This document shows positions 63,159 to 64,000 of a stretch of 64,000 bases of DNA, piece after piece. This stretch comes from Deinococcus psychrotolerans. Its GTDB lineage: Bacteria; Deinococcota; Deinococci; Deinococcales; Deinococcaceae. The notes beneath the pieces were generated by a model that did not search any database, was not told where the DNA came from, and saw only the letters and a list, made by a program, of their open reading frames with translations. The position numbers were made by a program, and so were the translations under genes. Each line of letters begins with the position of its first letter. The first letter of the stretch is position 1. Location: NCBI RefSeq assembly GCF_003860465.1, contig NZ_CP034183.1:1750001-1814000 (forward strand), read 5' to 3'.

Positions 63159-64000
63159 TTAGCGCAACGGCCAGCCCTGCGCTTGCCGCAGCCGCAAGAG
63201 GTGGGCGGTGTGGTGCTGGCCGTGCCATTGGTAGCGCCGCGCCGCTTGGCCCACGCTCAGCACCTCGCCACCCACCGGATGCACGAACTCACGCGCCCAC
63301 TGCGCTTCGCTTAAGCTCTCCAGCACAGCCACCCAGCGCTGATGCAGGCTGTCGAGCAGCACCAAACTGACTTCTACAGGCAGGGCCGAATCTGCAAAGC
63401 TCGCCCACTGGCTTTCCTGATAGGGCTTGATGGTGGGCCGCTCCTCGGTCAGCGCCCATTTGAGGCGGGCGTAGGCGTTCAGGTGGCTGTCGGCAACGTG
63501 GTGAACGACCTGGCGCAGTGTCCAGCCGCCTTCACGGTAGGGGGTATCCAGTTGGGCGTCACTCAGGTTGGCCGCCGCTGAGCGCAACTCGGCAGGCAAA
63601 GCGCGAATGGCTTCCACTGCTTCTGCGCGTGCTTGCAAGGACACCTCACCCGGCACCGGCATCGGGCCAACCGGGTAACGCGGATCGGTCAAGAAGGTGC
63701 GGGGCGACGCCTCTTCTTTCTTCGTCCAGCGCTGGGCGTCGCGCGTTTCGACTTTCTGCATCATCCGCTCGAAGCCGCGCTCCAAGCTCAGGCCCCGCGA
63801 GTTGGTCATACACAGCATCACGAACAGGGCGTCGGCCAGTTCCAACTCCAAGTCGCCCACGTCTTCGCCGGCTTTGGGCGTTTTGCCGTTTTCGTGCGAG
63901 AGGACGCGGGCCACCTCGCCCACTTCTTCACTGAGACGGGCCAGCAGCAACAGCGGCGGAAAGTAGCCTTCCTTAAACTGCGAAACGTAAGCGTCTACCC
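63159..64000 (-). CDS. MazG-like NTP-pyrophosphatase fused to a DinB/BstA-like domain (start beyond window)
   Basis: The visible N-terminal part reads YVSQFKEGYFPPLLLLARLSEEVGEVARVLSH, then EDVGDLELELADALFVMLCM, matching small MazG-type nucleotide pyrophosphohydrolases (YpjD-like), including the EExxE and EXXD metal motifs. From about 50 residues later, WTLRQVVHHVADSHLNAYARLKWALTEERPTIKPYQESQW and the end YQWHGQHHTAHLLRLRQ match the BstA/YfiT branch of DinB, with the three His ligands. The frame runs through base 64000, so the first residues lie outside. Both domains look intact and could remove damaged nucleotides and transfer thiols, respectively. Confidence 0.85.
   Translation of the reverse strand, partial: VDAYVSQFKEGYFPPLLLLARLSEEVGEVARVLSHENGKTPKAGEDVGDLELELADALFVMLCMTNSRGLSLERGFERMMQKVETRDAQRWTKKEEASPRTFLTDPRYPVGPMPVPGEVSLQARAEAVEAIRALPAELRSAAANLSDAQLDTPYREGGWTLRQVVHHVADSHLNAYARLKWALTEERPTIKPYQESQWASFADSALPVEVSLVLLDSLHQRWVAVLESLSEAQWAREFVHPVGGEVLSVGQAARRYQWHGQHHTAHLLRLRQAQGWPLR

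Overview
This window is 64 kb of high-GC chromosome from a Deinococcus-lineage bacterium. The assignment rests on several things visible in the sequence: a Dps-1 type ferritin with the long Lys-rich N-terminus, three DinB-fold proteins, a carotenoid desaturase next to a P450, a topoisomerase IB, and promoters in which a TAnnnT -10 box sits 5-8 nt before the start codon (leaderless mRNA). I see no rRNA, tRNA, CRISPR array, phage or insertion sequence.

Layout. 1-3106 (+): 3' end of topoisomerase IB, a class III aminotransferase and citrate synthase, closed by a perfect 19-bp hairpin shared with the convergent adk. 3192-20018 (-): one uninterrupted str-S10-spc translation block, rpsL-rpsG-fusA-(membrane protein)-tuf-rpsJ-rplCDWB-rpsS-rplV-rpsC-rplP-rpmC-rpsQ-rplNXE-rpsN-rpsH-rplFR-rpsE-rpmD-rplO-secY-adk. 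Most genes overlap by 1-4 nt. The exceptions are the gaps around rpsN, the secY-adk gap and the fusA-tuf gap, all of which carry hairpins or promoters. 20281-43903: mixed single genes and short operons: SDR / 2H phosphoesterase divergon, GMC oxidoreductase, comEA-comEC for DNA uptake, acyl-CoA ligase with a GlcG/HbpS protein, Dps, lipoproteins, a subtilisin-like protease, YchF, a solute-binding protein, an alpha/beta hydrolase without its nucleophilic serine, a Na+/H+ antiporter, and DinB proteins beside a WYL regulator.

43911-47721 (-): class Ib ribonucleotide reductase operon nrdI-nrdE-nrdF-glutaredoxin, preceded by an AT-rich control region with two 23-bp direct repeats flanking a candidate promoter. 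48057-52615: a GGDEF diguanylate cyclase divergent from a carotenoid desaturase-P450 pair. 52676-64000: lipoprotein, GH3 hexosaminidase, degenerate Nudix-like protein, a two-component system divergent from a MacAB-type efflux operon ending in a Gln/Gly-rich secreted protein, then a methyltransferase and a MazG-DinB fusion cut by the window edge.

The items most worth following are the bidirectional leaderless promoter at 21240-21246, the tandem repeats before nrdI, the hairpin-rich gaps around rpsN, the CTG start of rpsL, and the Ser-to-Gly alpha/beta hydrolase. I did not find a clear previously undescribed multi-gene system; the novelty here is regulatory and at the level of individual proteins.
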